Below are positions 1 through 6,028 of a stretch of 11,642 bases of DNA, piece after piece (the stretch's first letter is position 1; each line of letters starts with the position of its first letter). Under the pieces are notes generated by a model. The model saw only the letters and a program-made list of their open reading frames with translations, was not told the origin of the DNA and searched no databases. The DNA is taken from NCBI GenBank assembly GCA_002482765.1, contig DLGP01000122.1:1374-13015 (forward strand). The letters run 5' to 3'. The position numbers and the translations under genes are program-made. The DNA is from Alphaproteobacteria bacterium UBA7691 (GTDB lineage: Bacteria > Pseudomonadota > Alphaproteobacteria > Ferrovibrionales > Ferrovibrionaceae).

Positions 1-1
1 A

Positions 2-532
2 CCGCCGCCGGCCGAACAGGTGCTGGCGCCGGAACTGCCCGGCTATGTGCTTGTGGCACAGGATATGAAGGACGAGCGCCGGGTGTTCGAATTCCTGCCC
101 AAGGGCCAGACACTGGAAAACTGGACCGAGCGCATGGCCATCGTGGTGTTCTTCGGCGTGACCGGCAAAGACCCCAAGCAGGTGGCGGAAACGCTGCAAG
201 CCGAATGGAAAAATAGCTGCGCGGCATTTTCCAGCCATCCGGTGGAAACCCGATGGGAAAAGGGCTATCCCACCACCATCTTCGCCATGCAATGCGCCGG
301 CAGCAAACCGGCGCCGGGCAAGCTGGCCAATGAATTTGTCATGGCCAAGGTGATCCAGGGTATCGACAGCCTGTATCTGGTGCAGCGCGCCTGGCATTCC
401 GCCACCGAAAAAGTGCCGCCGCCGCTGCGCGACACCGCCACAGGCGACCAATGGGCCGATTTCATGCGCGGCGTGGAAGTATGCGACGGCCGCCTGCGCG
501 GCCAACCCTGCGCGGCTTTGGGCCGGCGCTGA
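2..532 (+). CDS. Secreted protein of unknown function, 5' end outside the window
   Basis: The frame is open to the left edge (it reads PPPAEQ before a GTG at 20), so the true start and probably a signal peptide lie upstream; the GTG at 20 has no clear Shine-Dalgarno sequence. I do not know the function. Counting from that GTG, the visible 170 residues contain a segment FLPKGQTLENWTE (25-37), a wording I associate with small uncharacterised proteobacterial secreted proteins. It is followed by alternating hydrophobic strands and four cysteines (67, 92, 155, 164) that could form two disulfides in the periplasm. There are no membrane helices and no recognisable catalytic motif. The gene ends in TGA only 7 bases before the stop of the converging minus-strand operon. 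Coding potential is good and the frame is real; the role is open. Confidence 0.75.
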   Translation, partial: PPPAEQVLAPELPGYVLVAQDMKDERRVFEFLPKGQTLENWTERMAIVVFFGVTGKDPKQVAETLQAEWKNSCAAFSSHPVETRWEKGYPTTIFAMQCAGSKPAPGKLANEFVMAKVIQGIDSLYLVQRAWHSATEKVPPPLRDTATGDQWADFMRGVEVCDGRLRGQPCAALGRR

Positions 533-539
533 ACGACAG

Positions 540-860
540 TTAATCCAGCCCCCAGACACGGCCTTCATGGCGGCCATGGCGCTGGTAATGTTCGCGGGCG
601 CCCTGGATGCCGAGCCGGCCCTGGCGGCCAAAAACCGGACTTTCCGCCACATCGGGATAACGCTGCCAGTATAGCTCGGCCAGTATTCGCTCGGCCGCAT
701 CATCCGTCTTTTCCTCGCGGATGACCCGCTCGGCCAGCGCAACGCGCTCGGCGCGGGCCGGATCAAGCAGCGGCGCTTGCCGCCAGCCCTGGGCATAGGC
801 GGCATAGCTGACCAAGAGCAGAAGCAACGCTGCGCCCGCCTTGATGCGCGATAGCTTCAT
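540..860 (-). CDS. Small secreted protein with a YPDV...HY...EGR module
   Basis: This is a 106-residue protein. The start is the ATG at 860 rather than an upstream one, because it forms an ATGA overlap with the stop of the sulfatase-like gene and gives a proper signal peptide: basic MKLSRIK, a Leu run, then AYA cut before Gln24. The mature part is charged and probably helical (33-65). It ends in one copy of a module reading YWQRYPDV (64-71), then HYQRHG and HEGRVWG (91-104). I know this pattern (Y..xPDV, HY..xG..EGR) from repeats in alphaproteobacterial glycosyltransferases, methyltransferases and large surface proteins, where its role is unclear. As last gene of the operon it is probably co-translated with its neighbour and acts in the periplasm or at the surface. 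The molecular function is unknown. Confidence 0.8.
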   Translation of the reverse strand: MKLSRIKAGAALLLLLVSYAAYAQGWRQAPLLDPARAERVALAERVIREEKTDDAAERILAELYWQRYPDVAESPVFGRQGRLGIQGAREHYQRHGRHEGRVWGLD

Positions 861-2461
861 GGCAGCGCCCTCACTTCGATCCAGTCGCTCCAGGCGTCGT
901 TGCGGCCGGCCAGGCCAACACGCAGCCGCACCTTGCCATAGGGCAGCACATAGCTGCGCCAATAGGCTTCATCAATACGGCCAAAATCCTTTTCCAGGCC
1001 CAGCACATCCAGCCGGCCCTTGAGGCTCATGGCGCCGCCATCGCCGGCTTCATATTCCAGCACATACCGCGCCGCCGCATCACCGCTCCAGGCCAGCCGG
1101 ATGCCGCCGGCAATATCGGCAAAGCGCAGCACCTGGCTGCCGGAAGGCAGCCGCCAGCGCGGCGCGGCACCCGGCTCTGCCGGCAGATTGGCGACACGGG
1201 TATCAATCCGCCGGGCGGTGAAATCGCGCAACATCGGCTCGGCCAGACGGGCGGCGATATCGGGGCGTTCGGCGCTGCGGTCATAGTGTTCGCCCGGATC
1301 GCTGGGCAGATGATAAAGCTGCGCCGCCACCAGCTTGCCATCCACCCGCCGCTCGATGCGCTTCCAATCGCCCTCGATACGGGCAGCAACAAATGCACGC
1401 ACCTGATCCGGATCGGGCTCGGCAAAACCGGCCTGGCTGGTCAAGGCGCGCCAGGCATGCGGCGCCTGATCCAGCAATGGTATGGCGGTTGCTGGCGCCT
1501 GCCCGAGCCAGGCCAGCAGGCTGGGCAGCACATCGCGGTGGTCGCTGGGGCTGGCCACCACTTGTGGCGGCTGGCGCATAGCCTTGGGCAGCCAGACAAA
1601 AAGCGGCAGCCGCACGATCTCCTCATGCAATTGCGCCTGATGCGTGGTGGAGGCATGGCCCACCAAGCCGCGTTCCAGATGTTCCTCGCCGTGATCGGCG
1701 GTCAGCACCAGGATGGTGTTCTCGGCCAGGCCGCTGGCCTGGAAGAACTGCCAGAAACGGCCGAACCAGGCATCAAATTCACGCAAGGTGGCTTCATGCA
1801 GGGCAACAATCGCAGCGCGGTCGCTCGGTTTGAAAACAACACTGCCAGCCGGCACCGATGGCTGCCGCCCGGCCGCCTCAACCCGGTCTACCGCCGCGTT
1901 GTCGCCCGGCGGCAGCAGGCTTTTCCAATCCGGCATGAAATCCGGCCCGGGCGCATAGGGCAGATGGGTTTCGAGATAATGATACCAGAGGAAAAACGGC
2001 TTGCCATCGAGCACACGGCCGCCAAGCCAGGGCAGCAGGGCTTCACCCGGCTCCACCAGCAGGCCGAGATGCTGGAACTGGTCGATCTGCATGAAGGCCT
2101 GTAGGCCGCTGACGCGCCAGCCCTGGCGGCTCAGCGCCTGCAACGGCAAGTCACGGTCGCGCGGCACGGTATCACCCGAGGCATGAATGCCATTTTCATA
2201 AGCATCCAGGCCGGTGAGCAGCGCAACGATATTCGGCGCGGTCCAGCCCGAGATGGCGCGGTGCTGCTGGAAACGCAGCGCACCATCTGCGGCAGCCAGC
2301 AGGTTGGGCGCGGTATCCGGCCGCACCATGTCGGCGCGGGTGCTTTCCACGGTGAGCAGGATGACATTGCGGCGCGGCGCGGCGCCCGGCCACCACACGG
2401 TGGCCGAAGCGGCAAGCGCGGCAGCGCCGAACAGACTAGCGAAAAACCAGCGGCGGAACAT
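857..2461 (-). CDS. Membrane-anchored sulfatase-family hydrolase or transferase with a Thr nucleophile position
   Basis: This is a 534-residue protein of the alkaline-phosphatase/sulfatase superfamily. Residues 1-24 form a basic-hydrophobic signal or anchor, placing the enzyme in the periplasm. The first metal motif is VESTRADMV (38-46). The nucleophile region is TAPNIVALLTG (74-84), where the usual Cys/Ser is Thr74, as in phosphoethanolamine transferases, LtaS and many unassigned sulfatase-like enzymes. Further metal ligands are D256, H257 and the GHAS histidine (269), around DHGEE (256-260). LYHLPSDPGE (382-391) is the usual end of the catalytic domain. Residues 440-534 form an extra beta-rich domain ending DAWSDWIEV, similar to fibronectin type III. 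The substrate is unknown; a surface sugar or lipid ester fits the neighbours. It overlaps the VanZ gene by 26 bases and the next gene by ATGA. Confidence 0.88.
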   Translation of the reverse strand: MFRRWFFASLFGAAALAASATVWWPGAAPRRNVILLTVESTRADMVRPDTAPNLLAAADGALRFQQHRAISGWTAPNIVALLTGLDAYENGIHASGDTVPRDRDLPLQALSRQGWRVSGLQAFMQIDQFQHLGLLVEPGEALLPWLGGRVLDGKPFFLWYHYLETHLPYAPGPDFMPDWKSLLPPGDNAAVDRVEAAGRQPSVPAGSVVFKPSDRAAIVALHEATLREFDAWFGRFWQFFQASGLAENTILVLTADHGEEHLERGLVGHASTTHQAQLHEEIVRLPLFVWLPKAMRQPPQVVASPSDHRDVLPSLLAWLGQAPATAIPLLDQAPHAWRALTSQAGFAEPDPDQVRAFVAARIEGDWKRIERRVDGKLVAAQLYHLPSDPGEHYDRSAERPDIAARLAEPMLRDFTARRIDTRVANLPAEPGAAPRWRLPSGSQVLRFADIAGGIRLAWSGDAAARYVLEYEAGDGGAMSLKGRLDVLGLEKDFGRIDEAYWRSYVLPYGKVRLRVGLAGRNDAWSDWIEVRALP

Positions 2462-3269
2462 GGCTCAGCAATGGATAAAGCGCCAAGGGCGCGGTGAACA
2501 GGAGCAGGATCAGCAGCAGGCGGCGCCAGCCCGGATCAGGCAGCGGCGGCTGCGCCAGCAATAGGGCACAGCCGGCCAGCAAAGGCGCAAGAATCCAGAG
2601 CGGAATGGCGCTGCCGGCCAGCCGCTCCAGCGGCCATGCCAGCAAAACCACGCCAAGGCCAAGCGGCAGCAGGCCCAAGGCCCATGAGGCTGGCGGCAGA
2701 TCACGCCAACGCAAAACTGCCGCCGAAGCCGCACCCGGCGCCAGCCGCAGGCCATGGCCCAGCAAGCTGCCGGCCAGCGCGCCGAGGCCATCAACACCGA
2801 TATCGCGCAGGCCAAAGCTGCGGCTGGGCAGTAGGCCCTGCACCATTTCGTCATGCAGGCCGGCCAACAGGCCAAACAAAGCGGCGGCCAGGGTGAGGCT
2901 CCAGCCCTTGAGCCACGGCGCCAGGGCGCGGCGCAGCACCAGCGCCAGCACGGCATATTCCGCCACATGGATACGTTTGGCCGGAAAGGCCGGATCGGTG
3001 GCCAGCAGGCCAAGCACCGCGCAGGCGATGCCGGTGACAATGCAGCGCCAATCCCACGGCCGGCGGCGCCAGGCCAGCAGCGCCAGCGGCAGCAGGATCA
3101 GGCCAAGCAGGCCAAAGGGCAGCAGGGCGGCCTGCTTTCCAAGCTGCTGGCTCAAAGCCGACCAGGCCGGAAACGCATTGATAAAGAAAGCCAGCAGCAT
3201 CGCCGCCAGCGCCCAGCTCAGGCCGGCCACCACATCCCGGCCCGGGTTATTAGCAACCGCGCGATTCAT
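2436..3269 (-). CDS. VanZ-family polytopic membrane protein
   Basis: This is a 277-residue inner-membrane protein with about seven to eight hydrophobic segments (for example 14-34, 48-66, 74-90, 102-116, 124-138, 158-172, 196-214, 222-240, 249-268). The VanZ signature is complete: K98 and H101, E104-Y105, the DE..Q set (D140, E141, Q144), LPSRSFGLRD (147-156) and D160 followed by a Gly-rich helix. The family is named after a teicoplanin-resistance protein but is widespread near cell-surface polysaccharide genes, and its biochemical function is not settled. A C-terminal extension with three further hydrophobic segments (196-268) is longer than in minimal VanZ proteins. The start ATG overlaps the upstream stop as ATGA, so coupling with the lipoprotein gene is likely. 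The family call is firm; the role is inferred only as cell-envelope related. Confidence 0.88.
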   Translation of the reverse strand: MNRAVANNPGRDVVAGLSWALAAMLLAFFINAFPAWSALSQQLGKQAALLPFGLLGLILLPLALLAWRRRPWDWRCIVTGIACAVLGLLATDPAFPAKRIHVAEYAVLALVLRRALAPWLKGWSLTLAAALFGLLAGLHDEMVQGLLPSRSFGLRDIGVDGLGALAGSLLGHGLRLAPGAASAAVLRWRDLPPASWALGLLPLGLGVVLLAWPLERLAGSAIPLWILAPLLAGCALLLAQPPLPDPGWRRLLLILLLFTAPLALYPLLSHVPPLVFR

Positions 3270-4621
3270 AACAGCCGCAGGCGATAGAGCCGCACGCCGA
3301 AGGGCGGCAGATGATCCTGGATCGTGGCCGGCGCGACGAGCTGCATGGCATTGCTGCTATCCGGCAAATACGGCGAAAGCGCGGCAATCGGTGCATCGCA
3401 TTCATAGCGCGCCTGCAACGGCACGGCTTCGATATTCACCACAATCAGCAGCACTTCATCCGGCCGTTCGGTCTGCTTGGCCAGCAGGCGCAGCGGCAAG
3501 GCGCGGCGATGCGGCCCTTCGGCTGTTACAAGGCAGGACAGCGCCGCCGTGGGCCGCAGCAGGCTGGGCGCCAATGCGGCCAGTTCCTTGTTCAGATCGA
3601 TGACCTGATGCCACAAGGCCCGGCTGGCGGCGCGCTCGGCCGCGCTGGCCGATACCGATGGTTTGCCATTGGCATCGTAATCCGGCACGGCATGATAATC
3701 TTGCTGCGGCGCCGGGCTGATGCCGATCACCCCGCCATCGCGGGTGCCGTGGCTGTCATAACTGAAATGGATGATGCCGCTGGCGCCATGCACCAGGGCG
3801 GTGAATACCGTGGCGCGCAACTGCTCGATACTGGGCAGATACCAGCCAACAGCCGGATAACTGAAAGCCTGCGAGATATACCAGATCGGCTTGCTGCCGC
3901 CGCTGAGACGCACGGCGCGCGCCACGATGCGGCCAACACGCTCGATATCCAGCACCGGATCGTAGCGGCGGACAAAAGGATAATTGAACTGCGCCTGAAT
4001 ATCCGCCTTGTGCAGCCAGAGCGGCCAGATGGCATATTGCTCCGGTCGCATGCCGGGGCCATCCACCAGCAGATTGGCGCGGTGCGGATCAAAATTTTTG
4101 AACCGCGCCGTTTTGGCTTCATATTCGGCCAGGCGCGGCACCAGCTTGTCGCCCACGGCATATTGGCTCAATTCATCGCCCAGCATCCATACCAGCACGG
4201 CCGGGCTATCCTTGCGCCGCTGCGCCAATGCCGCGTCGGGGTCCTGCAAAATCACCTGAAGACCAAGTTTCTCTGCTGCATCCAGCGCCGCATCGATATC
4301 CTGCACCGGCCAGAGATGCACGGTGTTGTAACCTGCGGTCTTGAAGCTGCTGAGATCATGCTGCTGGCCAAAAGCTTCGCCATGCAGGGCGTGGTAGATG
4401 CCAATGGGAAAGAACGAGGCCGCCGGATCGTAATCGCGGCGCAGGCGGCCCAGCCGGTCGGTATGCGGCACGCCGTCACGAAACATCACCTGTTGCGCCT
4501 TGGCCGGCGGATCATGCGCCAGGCCGGCATCCGGCGGCACTTGCTGGCAGCCGGCAAGCAGCAGCAGTATTGCCGCAAGGGTAATACCGAGCTTTGGTTT
4601 GAATTGTAAAATTCCACTCAC
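3266..4621 (-). CDS. Glycosidase-like TIM-barrel lipoprotein
   Basis: This is a 451-residue lipoprotein: signal sequence 9-24 and lipobox LLAGC with C25 as the lipidated residue, so it is anchored to a membrane facing the periplasm or outside. The GTG at 4621 is chosen because the first ATG (residue 46) would remove the lipobox. The mature part resembles a clan GH-A glycoside hydrolase: a first strand FPIGIYHA (71-78), a helix and strand AGYNTVHLWP (96-105), VILQDP (123-128), VLVWMLGDEL (142-151) with E150 as a possible acid/base, and GASGIIHFSYDS (279-290). A beta-sandwich-like C-terminal domain runs from about 360 to 451, as often appended to such barrels. No exact family or substrate can be assigned. 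It is first in a four-gene operon and probably trims or binds a surface glycan. Confidence 0.82.
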   Translation of the reverse strand: MSGILQFKPKLGITLAAILLLLAGCQQVPPDAGLAHDPPAKAQQVMFRDGVPHTDRLGRLRRDYDPAASFFPIGIYHALHGEAFGQQHDLSSFKTAGYNTVHLWPVQDIDAALDAAEKLGLQVILQDPDAALAQRRKDSPAVLVWMLGDELSQYAVGDKLVPRLAEYEAKTARFKNFDPHRANLLVDGPGMRPEQYAIWPLWLHKADIQAQFNYPFVRRYDPVLDIERVGRIVARAVRLSGGSKPIWYISQAFSYPAVGWYLPSIEQLRATVFTALVHGASGIIHFSYDSHGTRDGGVIGISPAPQQDYHAVPDYDANGKPSVSASAAERAASRALWHQVIDLNKELAALAPSLLRPTAALSCLVTAEGPHRRALPLRLLAKQTERPDEVLLIVVNIEAVPLQARYECDAPIAALSPYLPDSSNAMQLVAPATIQDHLPPFGVRLYRLRLL

Positions 4622-4633
4622 TGATCTGGAATC

Positions 4634-4662
4634 CTGCCGTTTCGCCCGCCATATGATATAAA
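4634..4662 (+). promoter_or_regulatory. Candidate promoter of the small secreted-protein gene
   Basis: CTGCCG (4634-4639) and TATAAA (4657-4662) are 17 bases apart, followed by the gene's ribosome site about 20 bases on. The -10 box is good and the -35 box poor (3 of 6). The same AT-rich patch (4650-4663), with TATATCAT on the other strand, probably also serves the divergent lipoprotein operon that starts at 4621. Confidence 0.4.
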
Positions 4663-4682
4663 GCTACTCACGCATTAGCTCC

Positions 4683-4689
4683 AGGAGGG
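4683..4689 (+). promoter_or_regulatory. Strong Shine-Dalgarno sequence
   Basis: AGGAGGG lies 4 bases before the ATG at 4694. It is the best ribosome site in the window apart from that of thiC and suggests a well-translated small protein. Confidence 0.75.
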
Positions 4690-4693
4690 CAAT

Positions 4694-4915
4694 ATGAAGA
4701 TCGCATTTATCATCGCCGCCACCAGCGGCCTGCTATTCGGCACCGCTCAGTTCAACAGCGCCCAGGCACAGACTGCCGGCACCGTTACCGGCATCACCGC
4801 GCCAATAGCCACCCAGCAGGGTCCGGCCAATGCCACCAATGCCGCCGCCCAGGATGCCTTGAAAAAGACCGAGGACGCCAAGAAGGCGGCTGAAGAGGCC
4901 GCCAAGAAGAAGTAA
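4694..4915 (+). CDS. Tiny secreted Ala/Lys-rich protein
   Basis: This encodes 73 residues with a clear signal peptide (MKIAFIIAATSGLLFG, probable cut after AQA at residue 25). The mature protein is only about 48 residues: a Thr/Ala/Gln-rich flexible stretch (26-50), then a strongly charged helix-forming tail (51-73) made of Ala, Lys, Glu and Asp in an amphipathic pattern. No Cys is present, so it is not a lipoprotein. I recognise no family. A near-perfect Shine-Dalgarno sequence and its own promoter argue that it is real and expressed. It lies between two surface-glycan gene groups but on the opposite strand, so it is a separate unit. It could be a periplasmic or cell-wall-associated helper, or bind an anionic polymer through its basic tail; that is inference only. 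Confidence 0.72.
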   Translation: MKIAFIIAATSGLLFGTAQFNSAQAQTAGTVTGITAPIATQQGPANATNAAAQDALKKTEDAKKAAEEAAKKK

Positions 4916-4935
4916 GGCTGTTACTGCTTGCCGAA

Positions 4936-4968
4936 CCCTGCCTTGAACCACATTCGGTTGAGGCGGGG
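4936..4968. terminator. Imperfect hairpin between converging genes
   Basis: An AACC/GGTT stem core (4946-4949 with 4956-4959), extended by CCC/GGG with wobble and bulged bases, lies in the 63-base gap between two converging stop codons. There is no T-run on either side, so if it terminates transcription it does so weakly or with help from Rho. Confidence 0.3.
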
Positions 4969-4978
4969 TCTCGCGCTT

Positions 4979-5944
4979 TCAGCTTTGATGCCGGCCAAGC
5001 AGGCGGCGCAGGATACCAGGCAGATCGCTTGGCAAACGCGAAAAAAACAGCAGGCAAAAGCGCAGCCATACCAGGGTGGAAACCAGCGACAGGAACCACC
5101 GTGGATAACTGGCATGGAAATGTTTGACGAAATAGTAGCTGGCGCTGCGCGCCTTATGCCACTCGATGAATATGCGCGAGACATCGGAGGTGGAGAGGTG
5201 ATGCGGGATCGGGATATGGCTGGCATAGAGCACCCGCCCGCCCATATGGCCCACCCGGATGCACAGATCGGCATCATCAAAATGTAAAAACATGTGATCG
5301 TCCATGCCGCCCAGGCGTTCGTAATGGCGGCGCGGGATCATCATGAAGGCGCCCGAGATGGTTGGCACATCAACCACGCCGGTCGGGCTGTCTTCCTCAA
5401 AACTATTCAGGCGACGGAAATACGGATGATCGGGGAACACCCGGTCGAGCCGCAGCAATTCCATCATCGTGCGCCAGGGCGACACCACCTGGCGCCTTCC
5501 GCCGCGCTGCTCGCGGCCATCGGGATGTTGCAGCCGGCCACCGCAAATCCAGGCGCCGGCCTCGGTTTCAAACACATCCATCATGGCGCTGAACGTGCCG
5601 TGCAGCAGCACACAATCCGGATTAACAAAAGCCAGGTAATCCGCCGTAGCCTGCGAGGCGCCATAATTGCAGCCCGCGGCAAAGCCAAGATTACGCTGTG
5701 GTTGCAGCAGACGCAGGCGCGGCTCGGTCGCTGCCAGTTCGACCAGCCGGCGGCGTGTTTCCGGCAAGTTGCCGTTATCCACCAGGATCAACTCAACCAA
5801 TTCCGGCTGCGCCAGTTGCGCCGCCAGATTGTCCCACAGCACCGGGCCGGTATGATAGGTCACGGTCACGGCGGAAACCCGGCGCGGCAGCTTCACTGCC
5901 GCATTTTCAGGGTCTGTCTGTGACTGGGCGACGGTTTCCGACAC
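4979..5944 (-). CDS. Family 2 glycosyltransferase, WbbL-like
   Basis: This is a GT-A fold glycosyltransferase of 321 residues, related to the rhamnosyltransferase (WbbL/RfbF) group that adds a nucleotide-activated sugar to a lipid-linked acceptor at the inner face of the cytoplasmic membrane. Motifs counted from this start: VTVTYHTG (26-33), ILVDNG (53-58), NLGFAAGCNYG (85-95), the metal-binding NPDC (108-111) and the acceptor-side GAFMMIP (198-204) with FLHFDDADLC (219-228). A hydrophobic segment (283-301) near the basic C-terminus could hold it to the membrane. I chose the GTG at 5944 because GGGAG lies 5 bases upstream; a TTG eight codons earlier lacks a ribosome site. It is the third gene of the minus-strand group, 84 bases after the ligase-like gene. 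The donor sugar cannot be read from sequence. Confidence 0.9.
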   Translation of the reverse strand: MSETVAQSQTDPENAAVKLPRRVSAVTVTYHTGPVLWDNLAAQLAQPELVELILVDNGNLPETRRRLVELAATEPRLRLLQPQRNLGFAAGCNYGASQATADYLAFVNPDCVLLHGTFSAMMDVFETEAGAWICGGRLQHPDGREQRGGRRQVVSPWRTMMELLRLDRVFPDHPYFRRLNSFEEDSPTGVVDVPTISGAFMMIPRRHYERLGGMDDHMFLHFDDADLCIRVGHMGGRVLYASHIPIPHHLSTSDVSRIFIEWHKARSASYYFVKHFHASYPRWFLSLVSTLVWLRFCLLFFSRLPSDLPGILRRLLGRHQS

Positions 5945-6028
5945 GGCTGCTCCCGGGGAACGGATCAATTGTTTAACTGCGGCGCTGCATAGCCGAAATC
6001 ATCCGGCTTGTCGAATGACCGGGCAGCT

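Noticed and set aside
860..962. Upstream ATG at 962 for the small EGR-module protein
   Set aside because: It would lie inside the sulfatase-like gene and put 34 unrelated residues before a well-formed signal peptide; the ATGA overlap at 857-860 decides the start.
2494..3603. Long plus-strand open frame (369 codons) across the VanZ gene and lipoprotein gene end
   Set aside because: Its translation is Arg/Pro/Ser rich with no family pattern, and it is antisense to two genes with clear motifs. Long antisense frames are expected in GC-rich DNA.
3311..4609. Long plus-strand open frame (432 codons) opposite the lipoprotein gene
   Set aside because: It is an antisense shadow: the minus strand has signal peptide, lipobox and barrel motifs, while the plus frame has no signal, no motif and biased composition.
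5942..5968. TTG start of the glycosyltransferase eight codons upstream
   Set aside because: It has no Shine-Dalgarno sequence, while the GTG at 5944 has GGGAG at a good distance.
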